Part shown: piece by piece, positions 26,374-34,956 of the stretch
Numbering within the stretch: the first letter of the stretch is position 1
Layout of the letters: each line of letters opens with the position of its first letter
Assembly: GCF_000613285.1 (NCBI RefSeq)
Contig: NZ_BAIN01000016.1
Span: 1 to 49,732, forward strand
Origin: Acetobacter papayae JCM 25143
GTDB taxonomy: Bacteria > Pseudomonadota > Alphaproteobacteria > Acetobacterales > Acetobacteraceae
Direction of reading: 5' to 3'
DNA: 49,732 nucleotides
Notes under the pieces: generated by a model
Database searches by the model: none
The model's input: only the letters and a program-made list of their open reading frames with translations
What the model was told of the DNA's origin: nothing
Program-made: the position numbers and the translations under genes

Positions 26374-27830
26374 TGCGCGATATCCTGCGTAACCGCATGG
26401 GCTGGCTGCATGCCTGGGTGGGGTTTGTCTGCGGTGTCATTCTGGTGGTTGTGTTCACCGGTGGCTCGCTGGCTATGTTCGATACGGAAATTACGCGCTG
26501 GATGCAGCCGGAACTGTCAGGGCTGTCGCAGCTAACCCTAACGGAAGAGGGGCTGAACCGCGCGGGCGAACAGGTGCAGGCCCTGCGCGATGCGGGGCAG
26601 ACGGTTTTTCTGAACATGCCCTCAGCCCGCGACCCGGTGCTGCGTATCCTCCATTATGACGGCCACGCATTTGTAGGCCCCGCACTCAACCCGCGTGACG
26701 GCTCAGACCTGAATGTGCGGCAGACACAGGGTGGGCAGCTATTTTTTGACCTGCATCAGTCGCTCTATCGCGGGCCGGTATGGGGTAATATGGTAACGGA
26801 ACTGGTGGCGATTGGCCTGCTGGTTGCTGTTTTTTCCGGTATTGTCATCCATTTTCGCAATCTGGTGCCAGACTTGCTGCTGTTCCGGCCCTTTGCAGCC
26901 CCCGGACGAGCATGGCTTGATGCGCATCTGATGGCGGGCGTGCTGATGCTGCCGTTTATCATCATGATTACCTATACCGGGGCTGTTATTCATGCCCCCC
27001 GGCTGTTTCCCATGATCAGCAACGGGTATGGCGGAAAGGCCGCCAACCGCCCCGGCCATGACAGAGCGCATGGCATAGCTCCGTCCGCACCGTTGGGGCC
27101 GATGTGGAAACAGGCCGAGGCGGTTTATGGAGAAGGCAATATCGGCTTTATCCGGTTCGAGCCCCGCGCGGTTTCTTTCTACCGGTCGGATGCGGCGAAT
27201 TTTGTGATCACGCGCGATCATGTCGATTTCTCTCCGCGTGATGGACAGCAGATTGCCGTCAAACCGGGGGAGCGAGGCGTGCAGAGCCTTGGGGGTGTTA
27301 TGCGCGGACTGCATTATGCCCGCTGGGGTACATCGGGGCTGCGCTGGCTGTATTTTATCTGCGGTGCAGTCGGCAGCGCCATGATGTCGGCCGGGCTTGT
27401 GCTGTTTGTAATCAAGCACCGGCGCAACCATGGTGGCACGGTACGGCTGGCTGTAGCGGAGGCCTTTACGCTCACGGTCACTTTTGGTCTGCCCTTTGCA
27501 GCTCTGGGTTTTTTGTGGAGCAACCGGCTGATAGCGCCGTCATTGGCGCAGCGTGATCTGCTGGAGGCCAAAGTCTTTTTCCTGCTGTGGCTGTGCACGT
27601 TGGTGCATGCGGCGGTGCGCAGTTGTACGGGGCATGTGCGCGCAGGCTGGCGCGAGCAGGCATGGGGTATTGCGGTGCTTGGCTGCGGTTTGCCGGTGCT
27701 TGACGTTGTATCGCGCAGTGGCACAGCTTTTGCGCCCCGGTTGGATGTTTATGGGGTGGTGGATGCCTGCGCCCTTGGGTTCGGCCTGCTGGCAGTCTGG
27801 GGGCAGTCCATGATTGCGCGGAGCCGATGA
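26373..27830 (+). CDS. PepSY-associated membrane protein (PiuB-like, siderophore/iron uptake)
   Basis: 485 residues, intact, with four predicted membrane helices: residues about 10-35 (WVGFVCGVILVVVFTGGSLAMF), about 145-165, about 190-215 (LMAGVLMLPFIIMITYTGAV) and further C-terminal helices. The YLHAW-like opening (GWLHAWVGFVCG), the DLHQSLYRG motif and the GLHYARWGTSGLRWLYFICG segment are typical of PepSY_TM proteins. Members are thought to reduce or process ferric siderophores in the inner membrane or periplasm. It overlaps its neighbours at both ends (TAATG and ATGA), so the three small-to-large genes form one coupled operon leading to the TonB receptor. Confidence 0.87.
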   Translation: MRDILRNRMGWLHAWVGFVCGVILVVVFTGGSLAMFDTEITRWMQPELSGLSQLTLTEEGLNRAGEQVQALRDAGQTVFLNMPSARDPVLRILHYDGHAFVGPALNPRDGSDLNVRQTQGGQLFFDLHQSLYRGPVWGNMVTELVAIGLLVAVFSGIVIHFRNLVPDLLLFRPFAAPGRAWLDAHLMAGVLMLPFIIMITYTGAVIHAPRLFPMISNGYGGKAANRPGHDRAHGIAPSAPLGPMWKQAEAVYGEGNIGFIRFEPRAVSFYRSDAANFVITRDHVDFSPRDGQQIAVKPGERGVQSLGGVMRGLHYARWGTSGLRWLYFICGAVGSAMMSAGLVLFVIKHRRNHGGTVRLAVAEAFTLTVTFGLPFAALGFLWSNRLIAPSLAQRDLLEAKVFFLLWLCTLVHAAVRSCTGHVRAGWREQAWGIAVLGCGLPVLDVVSRSGTAFAPRLDVYGVVDACALGFGLLAVWGQSMIARSR

Positions 27831-28111
27831 TCGCTTTTATGGCACTGGTGTGCTGGACGCTTGCTTTGCTGAGCCACGGGCTGTTGCAGTCTAAAATCCA
27901 ACGCTTGCTGCTGATCGGGAACACGCATGCGACTGCGCTGCGGGTGGTAAGGCTTGTGCTGCCGCTTGCGGCACTGGTCCTGTGCATGCGGCTGACACAG
28001 CCTCTGGGGCTGATGATCTGGCTGGGCATGTTCTCGCTGGGTGGGCTGTTGGCCGGAGGCGTGCTGACGGTGGCTTCGGTTCGTGCCCGCAAACCACGGG
28101 CTGAGGCCTGA
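27827..28111 (+). CDS. Small membrane protein, DUF3325-like
   Basis: 94 residues with three hydrophobic segments (MALVCWTLALLSHGLL, VVRLVLPLAALVLCMRL, LMIWLGMFSLGGLLAGGVLTVA) and a basic tail. The length, topology and place directly after a PepSY protein match DUF3325 proteins of siderophore loci. Its ATG overlaps the preceding stop by four bases. The biochemical role is unknown. Confidence 0.65.
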   Translation: MIAFMALVCWTLALLSHGLLQSKIQRLLLIGNTHATALRVVRLVLPLAALVLCMRLTQPLGLMIWLGMFSLGGLLAGGVLTVASVRARKPRAEA

Positions 28112-28205
28112 CAGGCACGCCGGGCCGCAGCGTTTTTTACTTATTTCAACGGGAATGTGCCGAATTTCTTTACAAAAGGTTTACGCATTGGCTATGAGCA
28201 GAAAT

Positions 28206-28220
28206 TGATAATAACTCGCA
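28206..28220. promoter_or_regulatory. Fur-like box before the TonB-dependent receptor gene
   Basis: On the minus strand the site reads TGCGAGTTATTATCA, which fits the alphaproteobacterial Fur-type pattern TGCRARTNATTYKCA at 14 of 15 positions. It lies 45 bases before the receptor ATG, in an AT-rich stretch. Confidence 0.5.
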
Positions 28221-28265
28221 ATTGCAGGGTTGCGCAAAAAACCGCTCAGGAGCCTGTCTGTCCTT

Positions 28266-30490
28266 ATGACCCGTCGTCTTACTTCTGTACCGTGTGCCAT
28301 GCTTCTGGTTCTTGAAGGGGGGCTGCATGTTACGGCTGCCCATGCCAAGACCCAGCCAGATACCGTGCCGCCACAGGCGCAGGGGCCTGTTCACGGAAAA
28401 GCCGAGGCTGGAGTAAAGCCCCACGGAGCAAGCCCGGCACCTGCGGCACAGGGCAAGCCCGCGACGGAGCATGAAGACATCACGGTGGCAGGGCTGCGCT
28501 CGGGTTTTCTGCCGCATGCATCGCAATCCGCTACAAAAACGCAAACGCCGCTGGAACTCACCCCCCAGAATATTACGGTCATTACGCAGGAAAGAATGAA
28601 AATCCTCAACGCGCGGAGCGTGTCCGAGGCCATTCGTTATTCTGCCGGTGTGTCCGATTATGGCTCCAAGGATGATCCGCGTGGTTATTTCGGGACAATT
28701 CGCGGGTTCAGCCCGGATATCTATCTTGATGGTACCCGCACGCCTGATGCCTCGTCCTCTCAGTCTTTCAGCATTGAACCATGGGGCTAGAGGCCATGGA
28801 TGTGCTGCGCGGGGCTTCTTCGGCACTGTATGGGTCAGGGCAGTTGGGGGGTATTATCAATGCGGTCAGCAAACGCCCGACCCTGCAACAGCAGAACGAG
28901 GTCAATATCCAAACCGGTTCCTACTCACGCATACAGGGGGCCGCGGATGTTGGCGGAGCACTGAACAGGGACAAGACGCTGCTCTGGCGTTTTAACGGTC
29001 TGCTACGCAAGTCTGATACTTACGCCATCAATATCAAGAATAACGAAATTTATGTGGCCCCGTCTCTGCGCTGGCGGCCCGATAGCAAAACCGACTTTAC
29101 CATTCTGGCAAGTTACGAACAGCTTGATGCCGGATCAACAGCCCAGTTCCTGCCAGCGGATGGAACCGTTTACGCATCGCCCTATGGGTATATTGCCCGT
29201 AATTTCCTGAGCAGCGATGCGAATTTCGATGTGTATTCAAAGCGTCAGGTAGCGATTGGCTATAGCTTTACCCGCCAGCTTGCTCCTAACTGGACCATTA
29301 CGCAAAACATGCGTTACGCGCATCTTGATCTGGATTACCGGTTCGTCACCACCTCTGCACTGGCGGCCAACCAGCGCACGATTTCCCGTACAGCCCTGTT
29401 GCAGACAGCAAATTATAACAACGTAACGCTCGATACCCGCTCAAACCTCAAGCTCACAACCGGGCCGGTGCACCACGAACTGCTGTTTGGCGTTGATTTC
29501 AGAAGTGATTTCATGGCCAACCGGCGTGGGCAGACCAAAGCCTCTACGCTTGATCTTTATAACCCGGTCTACACCGCCATTATCTGGCCAAAGGCAGGCA
29601 CCTACAGCAACACCAACGAAACCGAGACAGATACAGGCCTGTATTTGCAGGAACAGGCAGAGTGGAAACATATCTATCTGACCCTGTCCGGCCGTGGTGA
29701 TTTTACGCAGAGCCTTACGGTTAATAACCTGACCCGAGGTAGCACACCGCAGAACAATAACGCTTTTACCGGGCGCGTGGGGCTGCTTTACGCGTCTTCC
29801 ATCGGGCTTAACCCGTATGTTGCCTATGCAACATCCTTCCAGCCGCAGGTGGGGCAGACGTATGATAACACCCCCTATGTGCCAACCACGGGCAAGCAGA
29901 TCGAGGCAGGGGTTAAATACCGGCCAGTGAAAGAGATGCCGGGGTTGGAAAATTTCATGCTCACGGCAGATTTTTTCAATCTTGTTGAAAATAATGTGCT
30001 CACCTCCGATCCCAATCATACAGCCTTTGATATCCAGACCGGGCAGCAGAGAACCCGCGGTTTCGAGTTTGAAGGGATAGGGCGGCTGCCGGGGCGGATC
30101 GATTTTATTGCGTCCTACACGTATCAGGACCCGCGCATTACCCGGACAACGGAAGTAGCACAGCTTGGGCAGCGGCCTGTGGCCGTGCCGTCGCACATGG
30201 CATCGCTATTTCTCAAGCGGGATTTCCGGTTCGGGCAGAACTGGTCAGCCGGTGTGGGCGGGGGGCTTCGCTATACCGGCAATACGGCCGGCGCGCTGCC
30301 TGAAACCTTTACCGTGCCATCGCAACTGGTGGGGGATCTGGTAGCGCATCTCGATTACCGGAAAACGCGCGTGCAGTTTAATGGCACCAATATAACGGAC
30401 CAGAAATACGTGTCTGTCTGTACGCGTTCGGTCGCCTGTGCCTACGCGCCGGGCCGCGCCATGTTCGTTACCATTTCCCAGCGTTGGTAA
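28266..30490 (+). CDS. TonB-dependent siderophore receptor (one frameshift)
   Basis: About 741 residues after adding one G to the GGGG run at 28783-28786. Signal peptide (SVPCAMLLVLEGGLHVTAAHA), a Pro/Ala/Gly spacer of about 45 residues, then the plug domain with the TonB-box-like EDITVAG, LELTPQNITVITQERM, YFGTIRGFSPDIYLDG and LRGASSALYGSGQLGGIIN. The rest is a 22-strand barrel ending in FVTISQRW with terminal aromatic residue. It most resembles ferric hydroxamate or catecholate receptors (FhuA/FpvA type); the ligand is not predictable. The start at 28266 has AGGAG upstream; a TTG at 28230 is an alternative. GC content falls visibly compared with neighbours, as is common for receptors. Confidence 0.9.
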
Positions 30491-30509
30491 GGCGCTGGAA
30501 AATGCCACG

Positions 30510-31022
30510 TTATAGGTGTTTGCGCATATGCTCGCGCAGGTCGTTACACCGCTTGGCATAATGCGATGCCTTGGAGGCGGTAAAGAAATTGATCAGAAAC
30601 GCACCTATGAGCGAGCAGAAGGAAACGATAATCAGCATCTCGCCCGTCAGGCGAATGGTGTCGTTATAGTACAGGGCTGAATACCACAGCAGGGTGACGC
30701 TCAGCACCGCGCCAAAAAAACCGAACACGCCGGTGGATTTCATCAGGGAATCTTCGATGTTTTCGAAGGCCGATGTTTCCTGCCAAAGGTCGAATAGTTT
30801 GCGGTCCACATCGCCCACGGCCTCGGCGTGGGCCTCTTTTTCCTCGGCAGTGCGTTTGTGCGGGTTTTTTCGGTGAATTTCGAGTTCCTGCCGGGCCTTG
30901 GCAAAAACACGCCGACGCTCCTTGATGGCGGGCAGGCTGATATCCACAAAGCTCAGAATGGCGACGTTAAGCCCGGCTGAAAGCTGCACCACAGCCTGAA
31001 AATCACCCCATGTCACGGCCAT
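30510..31022 (-). CDS. Unknown membrane protein with central charged helix
   Basis: 170 residues, intact, not recognised. A first hydrophobic segment (AVVQLSAGLNVAILSFVDI) is followed by a highly charged, helix-prone stretch (about 35-90, rich in Lys, Arg and Glu), then two membrane helices (VFGFFGAVLSVTLLWYSALYY and MLIIVSFCSLIGAFLINFF) and a basic tail. The layout resembles small inner-membrane proteins with a cytosolic coil. It faces the TonB receptor gene (convergent) and is 116 bases upstream of the peptide-binding-protein gene end, with no clear functional link. Confidence 0.6.
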   Translation of the reverse strand: MAVTWGDFQAVVQLSAGLNVAILSFVDISLPAIKERRRVFAKARQELEIHRKNPHKRTAEEKEAHAEAVGDVDRKLFDLWQETSAFENIEDSLMKSTGVFGFFGAVLSVTLLWYSALYYNDTIRLTGEMLIIVSFCSLIGAFLINFFTASKASHYAKRCNDLREHMRKHL

Positions 31023-31138
31023 TCCGGCTTATCCTCCCAGTGTATCAGGCCGCGTTTTACGGCGTGGATGGGGCTGTGGGTAGAGAGATCAGGCATGACA
31101 GCCATTCTGTCCCCGGTGCAGGGGGCTTGGCTGAAGGG

Positions 31139-32911
31139 CTAGTGCAGCCAGACCTGTGAGAACAGAACCTGATTGATGGTGGTGTAAATGAAGTGTTTTA
31201 CCCGCTCGGAGGTCAGCACCACGCTTTCGGTTTCAAACGCCGGAGCCATGGGGGCAAGCGCCATGACACGCTCATTGACCTGACGCCAGATGGCGTTGCG
31301 TGCTTCGTCGCTCAGGCTTGTATCGGAGCGGGCGCGATCCATCAGGGCCTGCGTTGGCCCATCGCAGAAACCGGGCAGGTTGATCGAACTGTCTGAGTGA
31401 GGGTGAAAATTCTCACAGCCTAACAGTGCATCTAAAAAATTGGAGGGGGAGGGATAATCCGCCGACCAGCCCGTCAGCCCGATCTGTGCATGGTTGTCGG
31501 TGTTCTGCATGTAGGGAAAGGCGATATTGCCGTTCAATGGTCGCACGGTGGCCTTGTAGCCAATGCTTTCGAGCATGTCGCGCAGCCATGTTCCCATGGC
31601 GATATCGGTGCTGGTGTTGGCGGTAATGAGGGTTACTTTCTGCCCGGCGGTACCGCTGGCACGTACAAGCGCACGGGCGCGCTCAAGGTCTGGCCCACGC
31701 CATTGGGGGGCGGGGTTTTCGGGCGAGGCACCAACCGTGTAGTCGCACCCGATATCGGAGGCGGGCAGGGAGGTTGGCACCATACCGCAGAGCGGGCGAG
31801 CAATACCCGGCCCCCCATACAGGATAACCAGCGCCTTGCGGTTGAGCGCGTAATTGACCGCCTGCCGGGCCGCCAGTTCCGTAAAGGGTGGCTCCTGCAT
31901 GTTCATGGACAGGAAATAGATGGACGGGTGCGGCATGACATGGGTGCGGCTGGTAAAGCGACTGCCAATTTCGCCCAGCCTGTCGAGGGGGATGGGGTCA
32001 GCCATCCAGTCATACTGGTTGTTTTCTACGGCCGTTACGGCGGTCTCGTCAGGAATACCGAAAGTATAGGTTATCCTGTCGGGAAAGCCTTGGGGCTGGG
32101 CCTGCGGGTTCCATGGGGCAAAATACGGGTTGCGGCCCAGTTCAAGACGGGTGGCGGGGTCATAGGTTTCAAGCTGGTAGGGGCCGGTGCCGGGCAGGGG
32201 CGTATTGCCGGTATCGTGCGGGGGGCTTGAGGCTGGCAGGATCACGGCATGAATAAAGGCGAGCTTGTGCAGGAATTCGGTGTCGGGTTCCGTCAGGTGG
32301 AAGGTAATGCGCCGTTGTGCGGGGTCGATTTCCAGCCCTTTTTCCAGCGTGCAGGTGGCGGGGGCATTCAGGCAGGCATCGGCCCCGGCAATGGTGCCGT
32401 AAAACGCACCAGCCGTGGGGGAGGCCACCTTGAATAGCCGTTGAAAAGAGGCGCGCACATCTTGCACGGTCACGGGTTGGCCGTTGGAGAAACGTAGCCC
32501 CGGCCGCAGGGTGAAGCTGTAGGTCAGCCCGCCATTGCTTGGGGTTGGCAGGCTTTCCGCCAGATCCGGCACGAGTTGGGCACCCTCTGGCCCGGCTGCT
32601 TTGCGGAAGGCCGTCAGCCCGTCATACACATTGGCAAATAGGTTGACGAAGCGGGCCCCGTAATTGATCTGCGGGTCCAGCGTGCCACCGGAGGCCGAGG
32701 CCACAAGGCGGAGTGTGCCCCCTTTATGGGTGTCGTCGGCAGGGTTATCCGAGGCTGCGACCTGCTCCGGTTCTTTCTGAGCGACAGTCTGCGCCATGGA
32801 GGGGGAAGGCTGGCCCGCCAGTGCGAGCGACAACCCCGCCAGTAATGCCCACAGCCTGACGCAGCGCCCGCCAAGAGGGAGGGCAGATAATCCGGTTGTG
32901 CCGTTATTCAC
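31139..32911 (-). CDS. ABC transporter substrate-binding protein, family 5 (peptide/nickel type)
   Basis: 590 residues, intact, with a GTG start. Signal peptide (LWALLAGLSLALAGQPSPSMAQ), then the SBP family 5 pattern: GGTLRLVASASGGTLDPQ, LVPDLAESL, YSFTLRPGLRFSNGQPVTVQDV, PGTGPYQLETYDPATRLEL and a domain II with AARQAVNYALNRKAL. These lipid- or periplasm-located proteins capture oligopeptides or similar solutes for an ABC importer. No permease or ATPase gene adjoins it, so the transporter must be encoded elsewhere or the protein acts alone. The start overlaps the end of a 48-codon gene by eight bases. Confidence 0.9.
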   Translation of the reverse strand: MNNGTTGLSALPLGGRCVRLWALLAGLSLALAGQPSPSMAQTVAQKEPEQVAASDNPADDTHKGGTLRLVASASGGTLDPQINYGARFVNLFANVYDGLTAFRKAAGPEGAQLVPDLAESLPTPSNGGLTYSFTLRPGLRFSNGQPVTVQDVRASFQRLFKVASPTAGAFYGTIAGADACLNAPATCTLEKGLEIDPAQRRITFHLTEPDTEFLHKLAFIHAVILPASSPPHDTGNTPLPGTGPYQLETYDPATRLELGRNPYFAPWNPQAQPQGFPDRITYTFGIPDETAVTAVENNQYDWMADPIPLDRLGEIGSRFTSRTHVMPHPSIYFLSMNMQEPPFTELAARQAVNYALNRKALVILYGGPGIARPLCGMVPTSLPASDIGCDYTVGASPENPAPQWRGPDLERARALVRASGTAGQKVTLITANTSTDIAMGTWLRDMLESIGYKATVRPLNGNIAFPYMQNTDNHAQIGLTGWSADYPSPSNFLDALLGCENFHPHSDSSINLPGFCDGPTQALMDRARSDTSLSDEARNAIWRQVNERVMALAPMAPAFETESVVLTSERVKHFIYTTINQVLFSQVWLH

Positions 32912-33050
32912 CCGCGTTCCGGCTGATGGCGGTGGGCTCGGGCTTGTTCAGCAGAAGTGCACGGAAATTCTGGAACATGGTGCAAAAGACAATAATGCCG
33001 ACCATGATCGCGCCCATGATGATACCGATACGGGTTGCATTCTCATTCAT
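32904..33050 (-). CDS. 48-residue single-pass membrane protein
   Basis: An ATG at 33050 preceded by GGCAGG, about 9 bases upstream, opens a 48-codon frame ending in TAA at 32904. The product has a short polar N-terminus (MNENATR), one hydrophobic helix (IGIIMGAIMVGIIVFCTMF) and a basic, Pro-containing tail (NFRALLLNKPEPT). Its stop region overlaps the GTG of the substrate-binding-protein gene by eight bases, which suggests translational coupling. I do not recognise the family. Confidence 0.5.
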   Translation of the reverse strand: MNENATRIGIIMGAIMVGIIVFCTMFQNFRALLLNKPEPTAISRNAGE

Positions 33051-33171
33051 CGGAAAAAACCTGCCATCTGCTGGTTATGCGGGCCGGAAACCGGGCCACG
33101 GAGCCTTTGTTTTCTTCTACCCCTAATCCTGCCGGGCGCAAGAGGCTGTGGGCTTTTCGGCCCTGCGGGGC

Positions 33172-34634
33172 TCAGGCACCAGCGGTGCCGTGGCCGACCA
33201 TATCCAGCGGGTTGACCAGCCGCTCGAAGGTGGGGGCGTCAACATAGCCGGATTTTAGCGCCGCTTCTTTCAGGCTCAGGTCGTTCTGTAGTGCGATATG
33301 GGCAATTTCCGCAGCCTTGTCGTAGCCTATGGCGGGGCTGAGTGCGGTTACCAGCATGATGGAGCCCGCCACGTAGCGCTCGATCCGCGCGTGGTTGAGG
33401 CGCGTTCCCTCTACTGAAAAAATACGGAAATTATGGCAGCCATCCGCCAGAATGCGGATGCTGTGCAGACAGTTGGCCAGAATGACCGGGCGCATGACGT
33501 TCAGGTCCAGTTGGCCCTGACTGGCGGCAAAGGCGATGGTGTTGTCATGCCCAAGCACCTGCGTTGCAATCATGACCAGTGCCTCGCACTGGGTCGGGTT
33601 GACCTTGCCAGGCATGATGGAGGAGCCGGGCTCGTTTTCAGGCAGTAGCAGTTCGCCCAGACCGCAGCGGGGGCCAGAGGCCAGCCAGCGCATGTCGTTG
33701 GCGATCTTGAGCAAGACAATGGCCACGGCCCGCAACCCGGCAGAGGCTCGGGCCATGGCGTCCAGCCCGGCAAGGGCCGCGAACTTGTTGGGGGCCGTTA
33801 CAAACGGCCTGCCGGTTAGCGAGGCAATGCGCTCTGCAATAGCCTGACTAAAGCCGGGGGGCGCGTTCAGCCCCGTGCCAACGGCTGTGCCACCGGCAGC
33901 GAGTTCAAACAGGCCCAAACGGGCGTTTTTCAGCACGTCCAGCGCATCGCGCAGCATCTGCACCCAGCCCGACCATTCCTGCCCGACAGTAAGGGGCACC
34001 GCATCCTGCAGGTGGGTGCGGCCAATCTTGACCACGCCTTTCCATTCCGCCGCCTTGGCGTCCAGCGCGTCGGCCAGTTCTTCCAGCCGGGGGAGCAGGC
34101 GGTCTTCTATTTCCAGCAGGGTTACGACATGCATCGCGGTGGGAAAGGAATCATTGCTCGACTGCCCCATGTTCACGTCATCATTCGGGTGAACCGGGGT
34201 TTTGCTACCAATATCTCCCCCCGCAAGCTGGATGGCCCGGTTGGCTATGACTTCATTGACATTCATGTTGGTCTGGGTGCCTGAACCGGTCTGCCAGACC
34301 GAGAGCGGAAAATGCGCATCCAGCGCGCCTGCGCTGACTTCGTCTGCTACACGGGCAATCAGCTCGGCTTTCCACTGTGGCATGCGCCTTCGGCGGCATT
34401 GACCAGAGCCGCCGCTTTCTTGACAATGCCATAGGCATGATAAAGCGGCAGGGGCATGCGGTCCGTGCCAATGGAAAAATGGACAAGGCTGCGCTGTGTC
34501 TGCGCACCCCAGTAGCGGTCGGCGGGAACGGCGATCGACCCCATGGAATCCTGTTCCGTGCGGGTGCCCTGTGCGGCAATGCCTACGGGCAGGGTGGTGT
34601 CTGGCACGGGGGGCTGGGCTGCGGTGTCGGTCAT
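33172..34634 (-). CDS. fumC: Fumarate hydratase class II (one frameshift)
   Basis: About 487 residues after adding one base at 34386. It interconverts fumarate and malate in the TCA cycle. Features include the opening [41 protein letters not shown], the [21 protein letters not shown] and [16 protein letters not shown] regions of the active site, and the superfamily signature [16 protein letters not shown] with the flexible-loop Ser. A 25-residue Pro/Thr-rich N-terminal extension precedes the usual start of the family. It is the iron-free, heat-stable type. Confidence 0.95.
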
Positions 34635-34956
34635 CTGCGTGTCTCTCCGGGCGCGTGGTGCCGGGCGTCCATAACAGGGCGCGTGCGGTGGCGGATGCGT
34701 AAGCGTTCCTGTATGAACATGGGAACAGCAGGGCGCGCGATGCAGCCCCGGCAGGTCTGTTTGTAGTCACGTTGCCGAGAGGGGCTGCCCCGCCAGTCTG
34801 CCTCGTGTGCGTGTTCTTCGATGGTGTGGCAGCAAGCCGTCTGCTAGAAGACCACACGGTCACTGGCTGCGTGAGTTGCCATGTCTTTGCCTTACCGTTC
34901 TGTCTATTAAGTAAAATCGACTGGCGGGCGTGTCTGGAACGGGGGAGTGGACGGGT
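34635..34956. other. 322-base gap between divergent fumC and the antiporter gene
   Basis: Carries the start regions of both genes. I see an imperfect hairpin (GTTCCTGT...ACATGGGAAC) near 34708 and an AT-richer stretch near 34885-34920 that could hold the antiporter promoter, but no element I can assign with confidence. No gene or RNA is recognised. Confidence 0.4.
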
